Positions 1 through 11,594 of a stretch of 64,000 bases of DNA are shown here, one piece after another. Each line of letters begins with the position of its first letter. Positions within the stretch are counted from its first letter, which is position 1. Source of the stretch: Pempheris klunzingeri (Eukaryota; Chordata; Actinopteri; Acropomatiformes; Pempheridae); the NCBI RefSeq assembly GCF_042242105.1, contig NC_092033.1, positions 1,260,908 to 1,324,907 on the forward strand. Reading direction: 5' to 3'. Under the pieces are notes generated by a model. That model did no database searches. It had not been told where the DNA came from and saw nothing but the letters and a program-made list of their open reading frames with translations. A program made the translations under genes and the position numbers.

Positions 1-84
1 ATGGAGGCTTCTTGTGATTTTAGACTATTGATAAAAACTGAATGAAAAAATTTGCTATTAACTTTAACACACATTAGACTTAGA

Positions 85-669
85 CTTCTTTATTTGATCC
101 CCCATAGGGGGAAATTTTCTTGTTACAGCAGCAACAATATAAACAGGGAGAGTGAAAGAAACAAAGCAATAGAAAAGACAAAAAATAGCAAAAATAAATA
201 TAAATATAAATATAAATATAAATATATGGATTGTGATGAAATGAAATAAATATTTACACCATAGGATATTTACACTTTAGACAGGAATGGAATGATATGA
301 ATGAAAAACAGTGTGTTAACATCAGCCAGTGATGCTGCTGTTGATGAGTCTGATGGCTGATGGAGAAATGACCTGCGGTAGCGTTCCTTCTTGCAGGGTG
401 GGGGCCTCAGCCTGCTGCTGAAGGAGCTGCTGAGGGCCCCCACAGTCCCGTGCAGGGGGTGAGAGGGGTTGTCCATGATGGACTTGAGTTTTGTTAGTGT
501 CCTCCTCTCACCCACCTCCTCTATGGAGTCCAGGGAGCAGTCCAGGACAGAAGCGGCCCTCCTGACCAGCCTGTTCAGTCTCTTTCTGTCCCTCTCTGTG
601 CTCCCTCCTCCCTCCTCCCCAGCAGACCACTGCATAGAGGACTGCAGACGCCACCACAGAGTCACATGA
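85..669 (-). mobile_element. LINE 3' fragment, L2/Rex1-like
   Basis: This is the 5'-truncated 3' end of a non-LTR retrotransposon. On the minus strand, 669 to about 330 encodes the C-terminal part of a reverse-transcriptase ORF with segments such as ERDRKRLNRLVRRAASVL and GERRTLTKLKSIMD. The same order occurs in the much longer LINE ORF at 49099-50289. The 3' tail near 85-115 ends in the 'gggggatcaaataaag'-like motif typical of this LINE group. An AAATAT-type microsatellite lies inside at about 190-226. The clade (L2 versus Rex1) is uncertain. Confidence 0.8.
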
Positions 670-1820
670 CGTCATTATTGGTCTGATCAGATGAGTGAAA
701 TAATCTGTTTCTAAACTGATTTCTCTCAGTCTAGACGAGAAGAGGAACAAACATGTCGATCTAATATTTATTATATCACATCTATTTTCTCCCTCGTGTG
801 GTTTTTAAATAAAAATAGATTCATCTTGTCACGTGAAGAACTTTATTATTTATTCGTGTGGAGATAAAAAGGTAAAGTTTCCCTCAGGACACCGAACAGT
901 CACGTGGTTTTATCAGCATCGATTTCTGGCTGGACGGTTTGAGTTTAACAGGTTTAATAAGTGATGAAGCTGAAACAGTCAGTTCCTCTGGATAACGATT
1001 CAACATCCAGATCAAACCGTCCAGAATCAGATGAAGTTATCAGCTCGGACTTTGTTCGACTCACTGATCAATCATTTATCCCCGTTTGATCAAAGGTTAT
1101 CAAATCAAATCATTGCTAACAGTCCTGTTTAGTCTTCAGCTGAACTCAAAGCCTTTAATTCTTTTATTATATAACAAGAAACCTGTTTGAGCTCAAACAG
1201 AATCAGAGCTGTAGTTTATAATTGTCGTCATTCAGATTTTGCTGTAAATGAGCAGCTGAGCAGAAGAAGGTCTGTAGTTTCATTCCAGTTTGATTCCTCA
1301 GGTTTGTAGAAACATAAACACATGTGAATATATTGATTATAGATTATATATATTAGACGTTTGTTGGATTGTTAACTGAAGTGATGGAGCACTGAGAGCA
1401 AACTAGACTGAACATGTGTAAACTGAACGCTTTGGTTTTACAGCTTCAGTATTTTCAGGAATTAGACACTAACGCTGTCTGTATCAATAGGAAGTGATCA
1501 GACTGCAATAATATTGATTATCAGTAAAACACTGTGTCATTGGTCTGAACCCCTTATGAGCCTCATATAAACATCCTGTTTACAAAACTAAATATTATAT
1601 TTTACTAAATTAACTGATTGATCAGAGATCTGTTGTCAATACTTTTACACTTCTCCCCTTCACTGCAGCTTTGTTTCTATCAGCAGGTTTTATACTGCTG
1701 CTTTATGTTTTCATCTTTTATTGATCCCTGAACAGGAAGAGTTTCTCTAACAGTAACATCTGGTGAAGTTAAAAGCATCAGTCGATTGGAATTTATGACA
1801 ATAACTTCCGGTTGACTCGG
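670..1820. other. Intergenic, no gene seen
   Basis: AT-rich spacer upstream of the first H2A. I see no coding segment, RNA gene or clear repeat. A TTTTATTTTGAAAT motif at about 1827-1840, shared with other histone upstream regions, marks where recognisable H2A flank begins. Confidence 0.6.
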
Positions 1821-1903
1821 TCAGCTTTTATTTTGAAATCCACAAACAGCAGGAAGTGGAAACTTAGTCTTTAATAACGGAACTTGACAGCTGCTCTCTT
1901 CTG

Positions 1904-1965
1904 ATTGGCCGATTGTAGATACGTAAATTTTGACCAATGAGCGAGCAGCTGCTTTTCTATATAAA
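1904..1965 (+). promoter_or_regulatory. H2A promoter (copy 1)
   Basis: An inverted CCAAT (ATTGG) at 1904-1908, a direct CCAAT at 1934-1938 and a TATATAAA box at 1958-1965 lie 61 bp before the H2A start codon. The same block stands before the other two H2A genes, so it is a shared promoter cassette. Confidence 0.9.
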
Positions 1966-2019
1966 CTCGGTTTCACCGCTCAGCTGTATTTCTCAACGTT
2001 AACTCGTCGAAAACAATAA

Positions 2020-2415
<396 letters not shown>

Positions 2416-2445
2416 ACACCCGGGACCAGCTCACACCAACACAAA

Positions 2446-2461
2446 GGCTCTTTTAAGAGCC
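2446..2461 (+). promoter_or_regulatory. Histone mRNA 3' hairpin (H2A copy 1)
   Basis: GGCTCT-TTTA-AGAGCC, 6-bp stem with a 4-nt loop, 30 nt after the stop codon. A histone downstream element-like stretch (tcaagagcctg) follows at 2475-2485. The pair is the SLBP and U7 snRNP processing signal of replication-dependent histone mRNAs. Confidence 0.97.
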
Positions 2462-2499
2462 ATCCACTCCTACATCAAGAGCCTGTTCTATAAAAAACA

Positions 2500-3700
2500 C
2501 TGAGTCACTTTAATCCACTTTATCATATCTGACTTGCTCACAATGAGATTTCAAAAATCAAGTCAAAGACATAAAATTATACTGAGACAAAGGAGTCCTT
2601 TAATAACTGAAGTATAAATAAACTATATATTGCAGGTTTGGGGTTTGAAGTCAGTGACCTCCAGGAGTGTAAATAAGAAACTAAATACATGTGAGCAGTA
2701 AAAGTGCTGCATTAAATTAGTTTCTAGTTATTTTACTCTGAATCCTCTCCGGAATCTTTGCTACCTCAGTTTGTGCTCCACTTAAAATGCTTTCACTCTA
2801 AAATGCTAATCAATCTTGATAAATAAACAATATTCAGTTCAAACAGATCACTTCTGTTTCTGCAGACAGAAATGATGATCTATAGTTTAAGCAGTTAAAT
2901 AATTATTGAATTAATGTCAGATTATTGTCCTTCAGTGTGAAACTGATGTTCAGATTAATGTACAGTGAGCCATCGTCAGTGTTTAAAACACCTGATGAGG
3001 TGATTCTGGATCCTCTCTTGGTCCATGGACGTCATCTTACCCTCTTTTATAGCATCACATAAATAATTAAAACCAACAAAGAGCAACAAAACCTGCCTAA
3101 AATAATTTATCTTGTGAAGATTTAGGCCACAACATCATCATCCTGTTAATGTTTGTCTCCACAGATGCACTTTAAAAAATGTTCTGCAGAAACATTTCCT
3201 GAGGAGAAACGAGTGAATGTAGATAAACTACAGACATTAGATTTAGATTAGTTGTTTCCTGTCTGTTCTTCTCTGAATCAAATGATCTGTTTTAACAGTT
3301 TATTGTGTTTGTATCATGACGGGATTAAACCTTCAGCTTCACTGTGGAAAGATGACAAATGAACCTTGAACCCTTAAAGTCTGATCACAGATAAAAATAC
3401 GAGTTACTTTAATCAGAAAGTTTGACTTTAGTTTGTTTCTTATTTAAGAAAAGTCTTTTTAAACATAATAACTGAATGTAAAGTGACATTTGGCTCTATT
3501 TTCTTTTGCTACATGCCTATAAAGTTATCTTTCTTATTATTGATGTTACTTATTGGCAGTAAATAAAACACATTACAGGATGAATCGATCTGGTCTCTTG
3601 TGAATTCTTGTCATTAAAATGTTTATAAATCAAAATGTATTTTAAGACATTTGGAAATAAAAACAAAATATAATTTTCTCTGTAACTGTAGGAAGCTGAG
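2500..3700. other. Intergenic, nothing recognised
   Basis: AT-rich spacer between H2A and H4. Short stretches (for example near 2690-2720, 'gtgagcagtaaaagtgctgc') recur in the spacers at about 30280 and 47560, so the spacers are homologous. No gene or RNA seen. Confidence 0.6.
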
Positions 3701-3742
3701 TTTGGCTCCTCCCACTGAAACCAGCGTCATCTGTCTTCTACT

Positions 3743-3760
3743 ACGTCCGCAGTCAAGCTT
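3743..3760 (+). promoter_or_regulatory. H4 promoter element (copy 1)
   Basis: An 'acgtccgca' motif at 3743-3751 also occurs before the other two H4 genes, where it precedes a clear TATA box. It resembles the GGTCCG-type H4 subtype element. Here the TATA is weak ('caataagcg'), and the promoter otherwise shares nothing obvious with the other H4 copies. Confidence 0.6.
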
Positions 3761-3796
3761 CAATAAGCGAAGCTCTGCTGACAAACCGAACATTGA

Positions 3797-4135
<339 letters not shown>

Positions 4136-4169
4136 ACCAGACCCTCATCCCCTCAATCTGACACCCAAC

Positions 4170-4185
4170 GGCCCTTTTAAGGGCC
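4170..4185 (+). promoter_or_regulatory. Histone mRNA 3' hairpin (H4 copy 1)
   Basis: GGCCCT-TTTA-AGGGCC, 35 nt after the stop. The stem sequence differs from the GGCTCT stems of H2A, H3 and H1 by a compensated base pair. This stem version is shared with H4 at 46123 and with both H2B genes. Confidence 0.96.
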
Positions 4186-4259
4186 ACACACTCGACCTGG
4201 AGAGGCTGTTTCCTTTAGTACTGAATTATATCTGTTTATAGAAAATAATCTACTCTGAA

Positions 4260-5450
4260 CAATCCAGTCATCAAAGCATCATAACGAACTATAATAAATT
4301 ATATTCTATAGATATTTTCAATTGATTCGCATTAACAGTACTTAACCTGATTACACAGTTAAAGTGAATAAAATGATACTTAGAAAAGGATCATTCAGTC
4401 AAATTTAGCTGTTGATGACAAAACATTGTTTGTTGGAGGTTCATTATTAAATCCATGTGAATTTAAAGCCTAGTGATGATTTAAGGATGAAATAAATCAT
4501 TTAAAATCAGCCTATAATGAAAACAATGAATTACCAGAGCCCTCCATGTATGTCAGAATCACTGTGACCTCTTAAGTGATCATTTATCATTGTGTCCTGT
4601 TTTAAACAATGATCAGATGTTATTAATTTCAGTAGTACAGCCCATAATATTGGGCCTTTATCAATAAGGTTGGTCAGCACTGCAGACACAGCAGGTGGTG
4701 ATGATGGAGGACCTGCTGGTGCAGAAAGAGATCTGAACAGATCCACACACACGTTTGTGCTTCTGAACATTGTTCATTAATTATTATTTGTATTATGTGT
4801 AATAATCATTTATTTATTTCAATTTCAGTTCACCATAGTCATATTACTGTATTTTTCTTTTTTGTAGTACAAAGTGTAAATAATAATAATTGTTATTAAT
4901 GTTATTTATTTTATAAGACTTTTGTTCTGCTTTCCTACTATTGCTTATTTTTTCTATTTATGCCTTATATATCTTACAATCAATAAGGTCTTACATATAT
5001 TCTTTATCTACTAGCTACTAGTTCATATTTATTCTGCTGTATTTGATGTATAAATTATGATCAGGTGTTTCTTTCTTTCATTGCTTGATGGGAAGAAAAA
5101 GCAACTGACAGATTCATTCGTGCATTATTAATATTTTCCACGTACAGTAATGTGGCCTCTTATTGATGGGAATGTGCTGGACAAAATAATGGAAACACCT
5201 GTCATAACAGATCAATGTGATCCAACAGTTCAGTGTAATAATTGGACAAACGTACAAAGTTAGCGAGACGCGCTAACCTCTCCATCCTCCTCCTCATCTT
5301 TCTTTTTTCTTCTGGCAATATCTTTATCACACATATCAATATCTTTGAATATTAGTGTGGTTTTTAAAATAGAAACAAAAGAGGCAGAGTTGTTATATTT
5401 CGTTTTATTATTATTATTAAATGTATGTTTCAATACAGAATAAGAATAAG
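4260..5450. other. Intergenic, no gene seen
   Basis: AT-rich spacer between H4 and H2B. Open frames here (for example 4531-4770 minus) resemble nothing known and have no promoter context. No repeat identified. Confidence 0.55.
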
Positions 5451-5548
5451 GACTGAGGTGGTGACGTCATCACGTCCACTGCCGCCCTGCGTCCTCCAGA
5501 GTCCGGACTTGCGCCTCCTTCACTTCCGGTTTGACGGCCGCATATGTT

Positions 5549-5620
5549 GCGCATGCTCAGTCTCGTTTAGAAGACAACCAATCCTGTGCGAGCAACAGCA
5601 CAGTCTCATTTAAATCGAGT
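5549..5620 (+). promoter_or_regulatory. H2B promoter (copy 1)
   Basis: Contains a GCGCATGC half of an NRF1-like palindrome at 5549-5556, CCAAT at 5578-5582, and CATTTAAAT near 5607, which may be a degenerate H2B octamer. The order NRF1-like, 'agtctcgttta', CCAAT, octamer-like also stands before the H2B at 44539 on the minus strand. Confidence 0.7.
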
Positions 5621-5686
5621 AGATACATATTGAGGGTTCATTTTATTTACGCTTTATTCCACTCGCTTCTACAACGAAAGGGAAAC

Positions 5687-6055
5687 ATGCCTGAGACCGT
5701 GAAAGCCCCGAAGAAAGGCTCCAAGAAGGCCGTGTCCAAGGTGACCAAGACCGGCAAGAAGAAGAGGAGGACCAGGAAGGAGAGCTACGCCATCTACGTG
5801 TACAAGGTGCTGAAGCAGGTGCACCCGGACACCGGTATCTCCTCCAAGGCCATGCTGATCATGAACTCGTTCGTCAGCGACATCTTCGAGCGCATCGCCG
5901 GTGAGGCCTCCCGTCTGGCTCACTACAACAAGCGCTCCACCATCACCTCCAGGGAGATCCAGACCGCCGTCCGCCTGCTGCTGCCCGGTGAGCTGGCCAA
6001 GCACGCCGTGTCTGAGGGCACCAAGGCTGTCACCAAGTACACCAGCTCCAAGTAA
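5687..6055 (+). CDS. Histone H2B (copy 1)
   Basis: Core histone H2B, partner of H2A. The frame is 122 aa and intronless. The start is the ATG of [16 protein letters not shown]. An in-frame start further upstream (from 5531) would add 52 residues unrelated to H2B and is rejected. The Lys-rich tail covers about residues 1-30. The histone fold starts at [21 protein letters not shown], and the C-terminal helix ends in AVTKYTSSK with the ubiquitylatable lysine. The protein is identical to the second copy at 44171. This gene closes the H2A-H4-H2B trio, all on the plus strand. Confidence 0.99.
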   Translation: MPETVKAPKKGSKKAVSKVTKTGKKKRRTRKESYAIYVYKVLKQVHPDTGISSKAMLIMNSFVSDIFERIAGEASRLAHYNKRSTITSREIQTAVRLLLPGELAKHAVSEGTKAVTKYTSSK

Positions 6056-6080
6056 AGCTGCTGACATCCAGCAACACAAA

Positions 6081-6096
6081 GGCCCTTTTCAGGGCC
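6081..6096 (+). promoter_or_regulatory. Histone mRNA 3' hairpin (H2B copy 1)
   Basis: GGCCCT-TTTC-AGGGCC, 25 nt after the stop. A GAAAGAGCTGCTG downstream element at 6111-6123 fits U7 pairing. Confidence 0.97.
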
Positions 6097-6286
6097 GCCC
6101 ACTGCTGCAGGAAAGAGCTGCTGTCCTGTTAAATGTCCTAATTATTTGTTCCGTGGTAGAAACTGAACTAAACGGAGTCAGTTGTAATTTAGTTACTCAG
6201 TTAAAAGCTGGGACTGTAAATATGATGATGCTGCAGGCAGTTTAGTGGATCAATATGTGTCTGACATGCAGTGAACGGGATGCTGG

Positions 6287-6325
6287 GCTTTTATTTTGGA
6301 GGATGAGCAGATGGTATTGACCATT
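6287..6325 (+). repeat. H2B downstream block (copy 1)
   Basis: A 39-bp block (beginning gggcttttattttggagg) is repeated almost exactly at 11684-11725 behind the gag-derived gene. A diverged form lies behind the other H2B at about 43920-43955 on the minus strand. It marks homologous H2B 3' flanks. Confidence 0.8.
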
Positions 6326-6329
6326 TAAA

Positions 6330-6890
6330 TACCTGCAGTCTTCAGATGAGTGTGTGTAGACACATTAAACTAGTATTTCCATTCTGTATTTATTAGTGTG
6401 AGCGGCTGAATACAGACATCAGTGCTTATTTTAGGGTGTTGACATTGATTAGTGTTTGAGCTGCTGGTGGTCCTGCTAACTGACTGCTGTGCATAAAACA
6501 AAACTGAGTTTTTGATGATTTTGCTAATTGTGATGAAGTTTGTGGCTCAAGATGGTTAAAGATGGCTGCAGGGCTTCATTAAGGCCAACATGGAGGCCTT
6601 CATGGAGCAGCCAGGGTTCAGTCAGACAGTAAATCTATATGATGGTCTGATACCAGATCATTTTACTAAAACAGCTTTGGATGTTTAAAAGTCCACATTC
6701 AGCTCCTTTGTCCTGTTTATTAACTTTGATTAGAACTAAACTGTTTAATGTTTAATTAGTTATGAGCTAATTTCAATCAGTGAAGATTTTGGTTTCAATA
6801 TCTGATCATTTAAAGTAGATGTGGGTGAGATGATGATGATGAGACTAAATGGATGAGAGTGAATGAGCTGAATGAAGAGTGGAGGTGAAG

Positions 6891-6924
<34 letters not shown>

Positions 6925-7070
6925 ACGACTGCAGGATCAAAGGTGAACAGAGAGAAAGCAGTGCTCTGATTGGTTTAAATGAAACTGTTCCTGTCAGCTG
7001 ATGAGTGACGAGGAGGAAAGTGAAGAACTGAACTTTAAGAAACAAAGTAGAATAAGAATATGAAAAACAC
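6330..7070. other. Spacer with (TG)n microsatellite
   Basis: A (TG)n tract lies at about 6894-6922. The rest is AT-rich with no coding or RNA signal seen. Confidence 0.6.
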
Positions 7071-7071
7071 A

Positions 7072-7672
7072 CACTACTCACTAAAAGTTAGGGATATTCA
7101 GCTTTCAGGTGAAGTTTCAGGATGAACCTAAAATGCATTCTAACCTTTCCAGGTGAACTTAATGTGACCTTCTCTAAACCTTTGAATGCACATGTCCAAC
7201 TGTTCAGTGTCTCAGTACTTTCTGCACCAGCTGCTGTTCTCTAACAAGAAGCTTAACAGCAACATTCACAACAGGTTTGATCCATGAATCCACCAATACA
7301 TTTCCTGCTTCAGTTAGAATTGGTATTTAAACAGTCCTCCTCATCCTGCTGTTCACATTCTGACATCATGAGACCAAGACGACACCTAACAGTTGATCAG
7401 CAGCACCTCAACACTGGAGGCTTCAAACAGGAAGTCCTCAGACGGAGGTGTTCACTGAGCTTAGAGGGTCACAGAGTGTCATCAGGAGGTTGGAACAGTG
7501 ATACAGAGACTGGAAGAGTCACAGAAAGGAGAGGAGTGGACGTCCTTTGGCCACGTCCCAATTTATTGAGACACTGAACATGTTTTGTTGTGTATCACTG
7601 TAGCATTCACTTTTTACATTTTCCATATATTTCACCTGAAAGTCGAACATCCCTAACTTTTAGTGAGTAGTG
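7072..7672. mobile_element. Tc1/mariner-like MITE (copy 1)
   Basis: A non-autonomous DNA element bounded by about 42-bp imperfect terminal inverted repeats. The left end begins cactactcactaaaagtta; the right end is its reverse complement finishing at 7672. The interior matches the copy at 63157-63889, including an open stretch at about 7369-7540 that is the same in both. The assignment to Tc1/mariner rests on repeat style only. Confidence 0.65.
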
Positions 7673-7693
7673 TAAATACACATAAATAGCAGT

Positions 7694-8068
7694 TTATACA
7701 TTGGAGGCAGGTGTGGTGCAGATATATTGCAAATGTGCAGTTTGGGACGACCTGGAGGAAGAAACTGTCTCTGTGTCTGGTGGTTTTGGTGTACGGTGCT
7801 CTGTAGCGCCTACCGGACGGGAGGAGTTTAAAGAGTTTCTGTGCAGGGTGTGAGGATAGAAGACCGTGATAGAAGTGCAGAGAACAGACTGGATGATGGC
7901 GGAGTAGAAGGTGATCAGCAGCTCCTGCGGCAGGTTAAACTTCCTGAGCTGTAGCAGGAAGTACAACCTCTGCTGGGCCTTTTCACAGACAGAGTCTATG
8001 TGGGGAGTCCACTTCAGGTCCAGAGAGACTGTGGAGCCCAGAAACTTGAATGTGTCCGCTCTAGACAC
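7694..8068 (-). mobile_element. LINE reverse-transcriptase fragment
   Basis: The minus strand encodes FKFLGSTVSLDLKWTPHID and EKAQQRLYFLLQLRKFNLP followed by a YSAIIQSVL-like segment. This is the post-catalytic 'thumb' region typical of fish L2/CR1-group LINEs. It is a different family from the one at 49099. It is truncated at both ends and is a relic. Confidence 0.75.
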
Positions 8069-8195
8069 TGTGCTGTTGTATGTAGTGAAAACAAATATTT
8101 AAACCTTTATATAAAAACACAAACGTTTATTTAAACTTCATAATCATTATCAGACATGTTGCTCTGTTAGTGTTTCTGTTGTATCTACTGGTTGT

Positions 8196-9870
8196 ATCGG
8201 CCCTTGTGCCGAGCACGGGCCCCAACCAGGTCCACATGAGAGGTTTATAAGACCTGTGGGACCTGATCCCTCCTCCCCAGTGGGAGCCACGGAGTGCGAG
8301 GATGAGTTCTGGGCTCCACCTCCAGATCTTCTGGTAACCACCGAGCACCTGCCCACCGGAGCTCTCCACCGCAACCTCCCAGTTATCATCAGGTCAGCGG
8401 CAGATGGAAAGAAAGTCCCCGCGCCAGCAAAGCTTCCCGGACCGAGACATGGACCAACCGGAGCAGGAGCCAAACGGGTGCTGGTGTGGCCATTCTTCCT
8501 GGGAAATTAAAGGCCCCGGTATCCCGCCAAGTCCCCTTCACTAAGGTTGAGGCTTCGCTGCTGGAGCTCAGTCTGGTGTCCATCTTGCTGCCCAAAAGCA
8601 CCTTCTTTGGCAGCAGGAAACCCACTCCTCCTGGTGCAGAGGACCAGGCCACCGCCCGCCTGAATGACCACCAACGAGCCCACCAGTGCGCCGCTCCGAC
8701 TCAACATGTCACAGCTGTCAGAGTCCATCCAGGAGGGCCTGATGGTCTCCTGGAGCCTGTCTCAGCGTCCTCGGCGCTCCTGACACCGGAAGAGACGCCA
8801 CACAGCCAACCCGCCCTCAGAGCCCCCACGCAAACAGCCGTGTCGGCCAATGATGGGATGCAGGGAACATGAGCTCTTCTCCGGACTCAGCCGGTTGGTG
8901 GCTTTTAAAAGCTGAGCCACCAACCGGCTGATAGAGAGCAGCTCCCTCACACTCAGTCTGTCTCCTTCTCCAGTGAGATGTTTGCAGCTGATGTGGCTCA
9001 TGTTCCCCATACTGGGTGTCTCTGCTGGCGGTAGAATCACCGTCTCATAGCGTCACGAGCGGCTTCATGAGAGTTCACCTCACCTGGCCGCCCTCACACT
9101 CGTCCCCTCTTCCCACCCAGCGGTGCAGGTTAGTGAGGGCTTCACTCCCTGGCACGACTCCATGTCAGGAGATGAGGGTTTCACTGACATGCAGCCTCCA
9201 CCCTCCCACGGTTGTCGGCCAGACCACCGGCTCTCCTCTGGCTGTCTGTGATGTCCACAGAGCCTGTGCATGCCCGCTGTGGGCCTTGTTACCTTGATAA
9301 CCTTGTTATCAGTGGACGAGTGGATGACAAAGTTAATAAGGAACGGCTACACGCTGCAGTTCACCAGCCCTCCAACATCCAACGGGGTGCTGGAGACAGT
9401 CACAGCCGCTCTGACGGCAGAACTACTGGAGAAGGGAGCCGTCTCCAGAGAGCGAGGGGTATTACTCCTGTTACTTCCTGGTACCAAAGAAGACGGTCTT
9501 CAACAAAATCATTAAGAGACCGTTTCACGTGCCCTGAGCAACGCCCAGTTTCAGTACATTCGGTTGCCTCTCCGGCTGCACACACGTTTTCCAGGTGTGT
9601 AGAAACGGCTGTGGAGCCGCCTTATCAGGGTCCTGTTTTACCTGGACGACCTGATCGTGGTGACGTCCTCCAGAGAGAGTGTGGCGCTTCACACAGCGGA
9701 GCTCGAGGAGCACCTGTCTCTACTGGGCTTCGCCATGAACTGGCATAAAGAGCTCCGATCTCCCCTCACAGAGTGTCTGGCTGTCCCCGGCCAGGCTGGA
9801 GGCACTCAGCTGGGCATGATGTCAGCCAGTAGTGTGGTGGTTCCTCTGGAGAGACGCACTGGGAACCGTT
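8196..9870 (+). mobile_element. Broken DIRS-type retroelement
   Basis: Fossil of a DIRS-like (tyrosine-recombinase type) retroelement. The parts seen, in order, are: a 5' region with a TATA-like box at about 8245, alignable to the promoter of the gag-derived gene at 10383; a gag-like part at about 8480-8730 sharing KLKAPVSR, VPFTKVE and RKPTPP with that gene; and a reverse-transcriptase-like part with YLDDL near 9640-9730. No tyrosine recombinase or terminal repeat was recognised. It is broken in many places and looks old. Ends are approximate. Confidence 0.75.
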
Positions 9871-9874
9871 CCTC

Positions 9875-10215
9875 CATCCGTGTAGATGCTGGGATAAAAC
9901 CATTAATGATAAAACCATTTTTAATCTGAAACTGTAAAATCATTCTGGAGAATGATTAGTTTTTGGACCATAAATTCATATAATTTTCTGTATAGTTTCT
10001 GGATTACATTTTACACCTAATAAAAAGCTAAAAATATTTAATGATAATGTGACAGTAAATTTTTTATTTCTCATGTTAAAAGAATAAATCACCATCATCT
10101 TTAAAACAAAGTCATTTTCCATCTGAGGATAAATGATGAGCAACAGTCAGAGTGAGGTGGAGATCAGAGCAGCACCTTCAGGTGACACCACACCTGTTTC
10201 ATTAAGGCTTTGCCC
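9875..10215. other. AT-rich spacer
   Basis: Nothing recognised between the DIRS fossil and the promoter of the gag-derived gene. Confidence 0.5.
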
Positions 10216-10219
10216 TTTA

Positions 10220-10320
10220 ATTGGGCTTTAATCCTCGCGCATGCGCAGTTTTGAAGATGTCTTTCGCGCCCTTGTACCGTGCACGTGCCCTTCCCGGTCC
10301 GCATGAGAGCTATAAATACC
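10220..10320 (+). promoter_or_regulatory. Promoter of the gag-derived gene
   Basis: Inverted CCAAT at 10220-10224, a perfect NRF1-type palindrome GCGCATGCGC at 10237-10246 and a TATAAAT box at 10311-10317. The coding start at 10383 is 72 bp after the TATA, implying a leader of about 40 nt, as in histone genes. The TATA part aligns with the 5' region of the DIRS fossil. The NRF1 palindrome also occurs before the H2B at 44539. Confidence 0.75.
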
Positions 10321-10382
10321 TGTGTGAGCTGACACCTGCCCCTCTGTTTCTTCAGTATTCAGCAGTATTGAAGAGCAACAAC

Positions 10383-11537
10383 ATGTCTTCCACGCTTCAA
10401 CCGTCCAGCGGGATCCGCCTCTGCCCGTCCTGCCAGACCAGCTACATCCTGCCGTCGGACCGCCACCCCCGCTGTGAGCTCTGCCTCGGCCCCCAGCACG
10501 CGGCGCTGGCCGTCACCCCCCAGGCCACCTGCCTGCACTGCGCCCTCCTGCCGGCAGGAGAGAGGCAGCGGCGGGCCGCTCCTGGGTACCCCGCCGCTGG
10601 ACACACCCGTGGTGCCGGGCAGGTGTCCCCTGACTCCGCTCCCGCCATCCAGGACTTCTTCACTCGCGCTCCCTCCTCCCCAGTGGGAGGCCTGAAGCGT
10701 GAGGCCGATCTCCAGGCTCCGCCTCCTCAGCGCCAGACCACCGCAGCTCTTCGGGACCTGCGGGCCATCATTGAGAGGGCGGCAGAGCGGAAGGGGATCC
10801 CCATGCCGGCGGAGCCTCCCGCCCCCATCCCCCTGTCGGTGATGGGGGGGATTTGCCAGCAGGTGGCGCAGGGGAACGGGCGGGCACCGGTGTGGCCATT
10901 TTACCCAGAGCTTCGGCCATTCCTGGAGGAAGCCACTAAAGAGCCTGGGAAACTGAAAGCACCGGTGTCCCGTTACGTCCCCTTCACCAAGGTGGAGGGC
11001 CTGACGGAGCACGGCTTCCCCTCCGCGCCGCCGCTGGAGCCGAGCCTGGCCTCCATCCTGCTGCCGAGGGCGTGTTTCTTCGGGAACAGGAAGCCGACTC
11101 CTCCCTCTCCGCGGGACCAGACCACAGCCCGCCTGACGGACCGGATCCATCAGTGCGCCGCTCAGTCCGTGGCGGCTCTGAACAACATCACCCTGCTGGC
11201 TTCCTCCGGGTCTGCTGCCGCCGCACAGCCCGGAGCTCTTCCCCCCGCTGTGGACAGCGAGTTCAGGAATGACATGTCGGCCATTTTGACCCTCTCCACG
11301 GCGGCGGTGGTTGCCCAGTCCCGCATCATGGCCTGGTCGACGGTGATCCAGCGCAACATGTGGCTCCCGAGTCAGCTGCCCGAGTCCGTCCGGGAGCACC
11401 TGATGAACGGCCCCATCAGCCCCGACGGACTGTTCGGACCGCTCCTCCCGGAGGCCGTCACCCAGCTCAGCAGGGAGCCTCAGCTTCAGCCTCAGCTTCA
11501 GCCTCAGCCGAGGCGGAAGCGGAGAAAGAGAAAGTGA
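10383..11537 (+). CDS. DIRS gag-derived protein with histone-type 3' end
   Basis: A retroelement gag-derived frame of 384 codons that looks whole. Starting at 10383 rather than the upstream in-frame ATG at 10221 puts the start just after the TATA-defined leader. Parts: an N-terminal Cys/His-rich region (C14, C17, H28, C31, C34, H39, C50, C53, a zinc-binding pattern); a Pro-rich linker; a central gag-like region (KAPVSRYVPFTKVEGLTEHG, about residues 200-300) shared with the DIRS fossil at 8196-9870; and a basic C-terminus PRRKRRKRK that could be a nuclear signal. No reverse transcriptase follows. A histone hairpin lies 57 nt after the stop, and H2B-type flank lies beyond it. The mammalian LAP2alpha-specific region is a known co-option of a DIRS-type gag. 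A similar domestication with S-phase mRNA control is my inference. Confidence 0.8.
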   Translation: MSSTLQPSSGIRLCPSCQTSYILPSDRHPRCELCLGPQHAALAVTPQATCLHCALLPAGERQRRAAPGYPAAGHTRGAGQVSPDSAPAIQDFFTRAPSSPVGGLKREADLQAPPPQRQTTAALRDLRAIIERAAERKGIPMPAEPPAPIPLSVMGGICQQVAQGNGRAPVWPFYPELRPFLEEATKEPGKLKAPVSRYVPFTKVEGLTEHGFPSAPPLEPSLASILLPRACFFGNRKPTPPSPRDQTTARLTDRIHQCAAQSVAALNNITLLASSGSAAAAQPGALPPAVDSEFRNDMSAILTLSTAAVVAQSRIMAWSTVIQRNMWLPSQLPESVREHLMNGPISPDGLFGPLLPEAVTQLSREPQLQPQLQPQPRRKRRKRK

Positions 11538-11594
11538 GGATCACACCCTCGGTGGTCCCGGGGCGGAGCAGCGTGCATGGGCTCCGGAAACAAC

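Noticed and set aside
7369-7540. Open frame shared by both Tc1/mariner-like MITE copies (MRPRRHLTVDQQHL...)
   Set aside because: Both copies are near-identical repeats. No catalytic DDE pattern is visible, so it is not called a transposase.
10359-11399. 346-codon frame antisense to the gag-derived gene
   Set aside because: Low-complexity Gly/Arg/Gln product, no promoter or family match; a by-product of GC-rich codons on the other strand.
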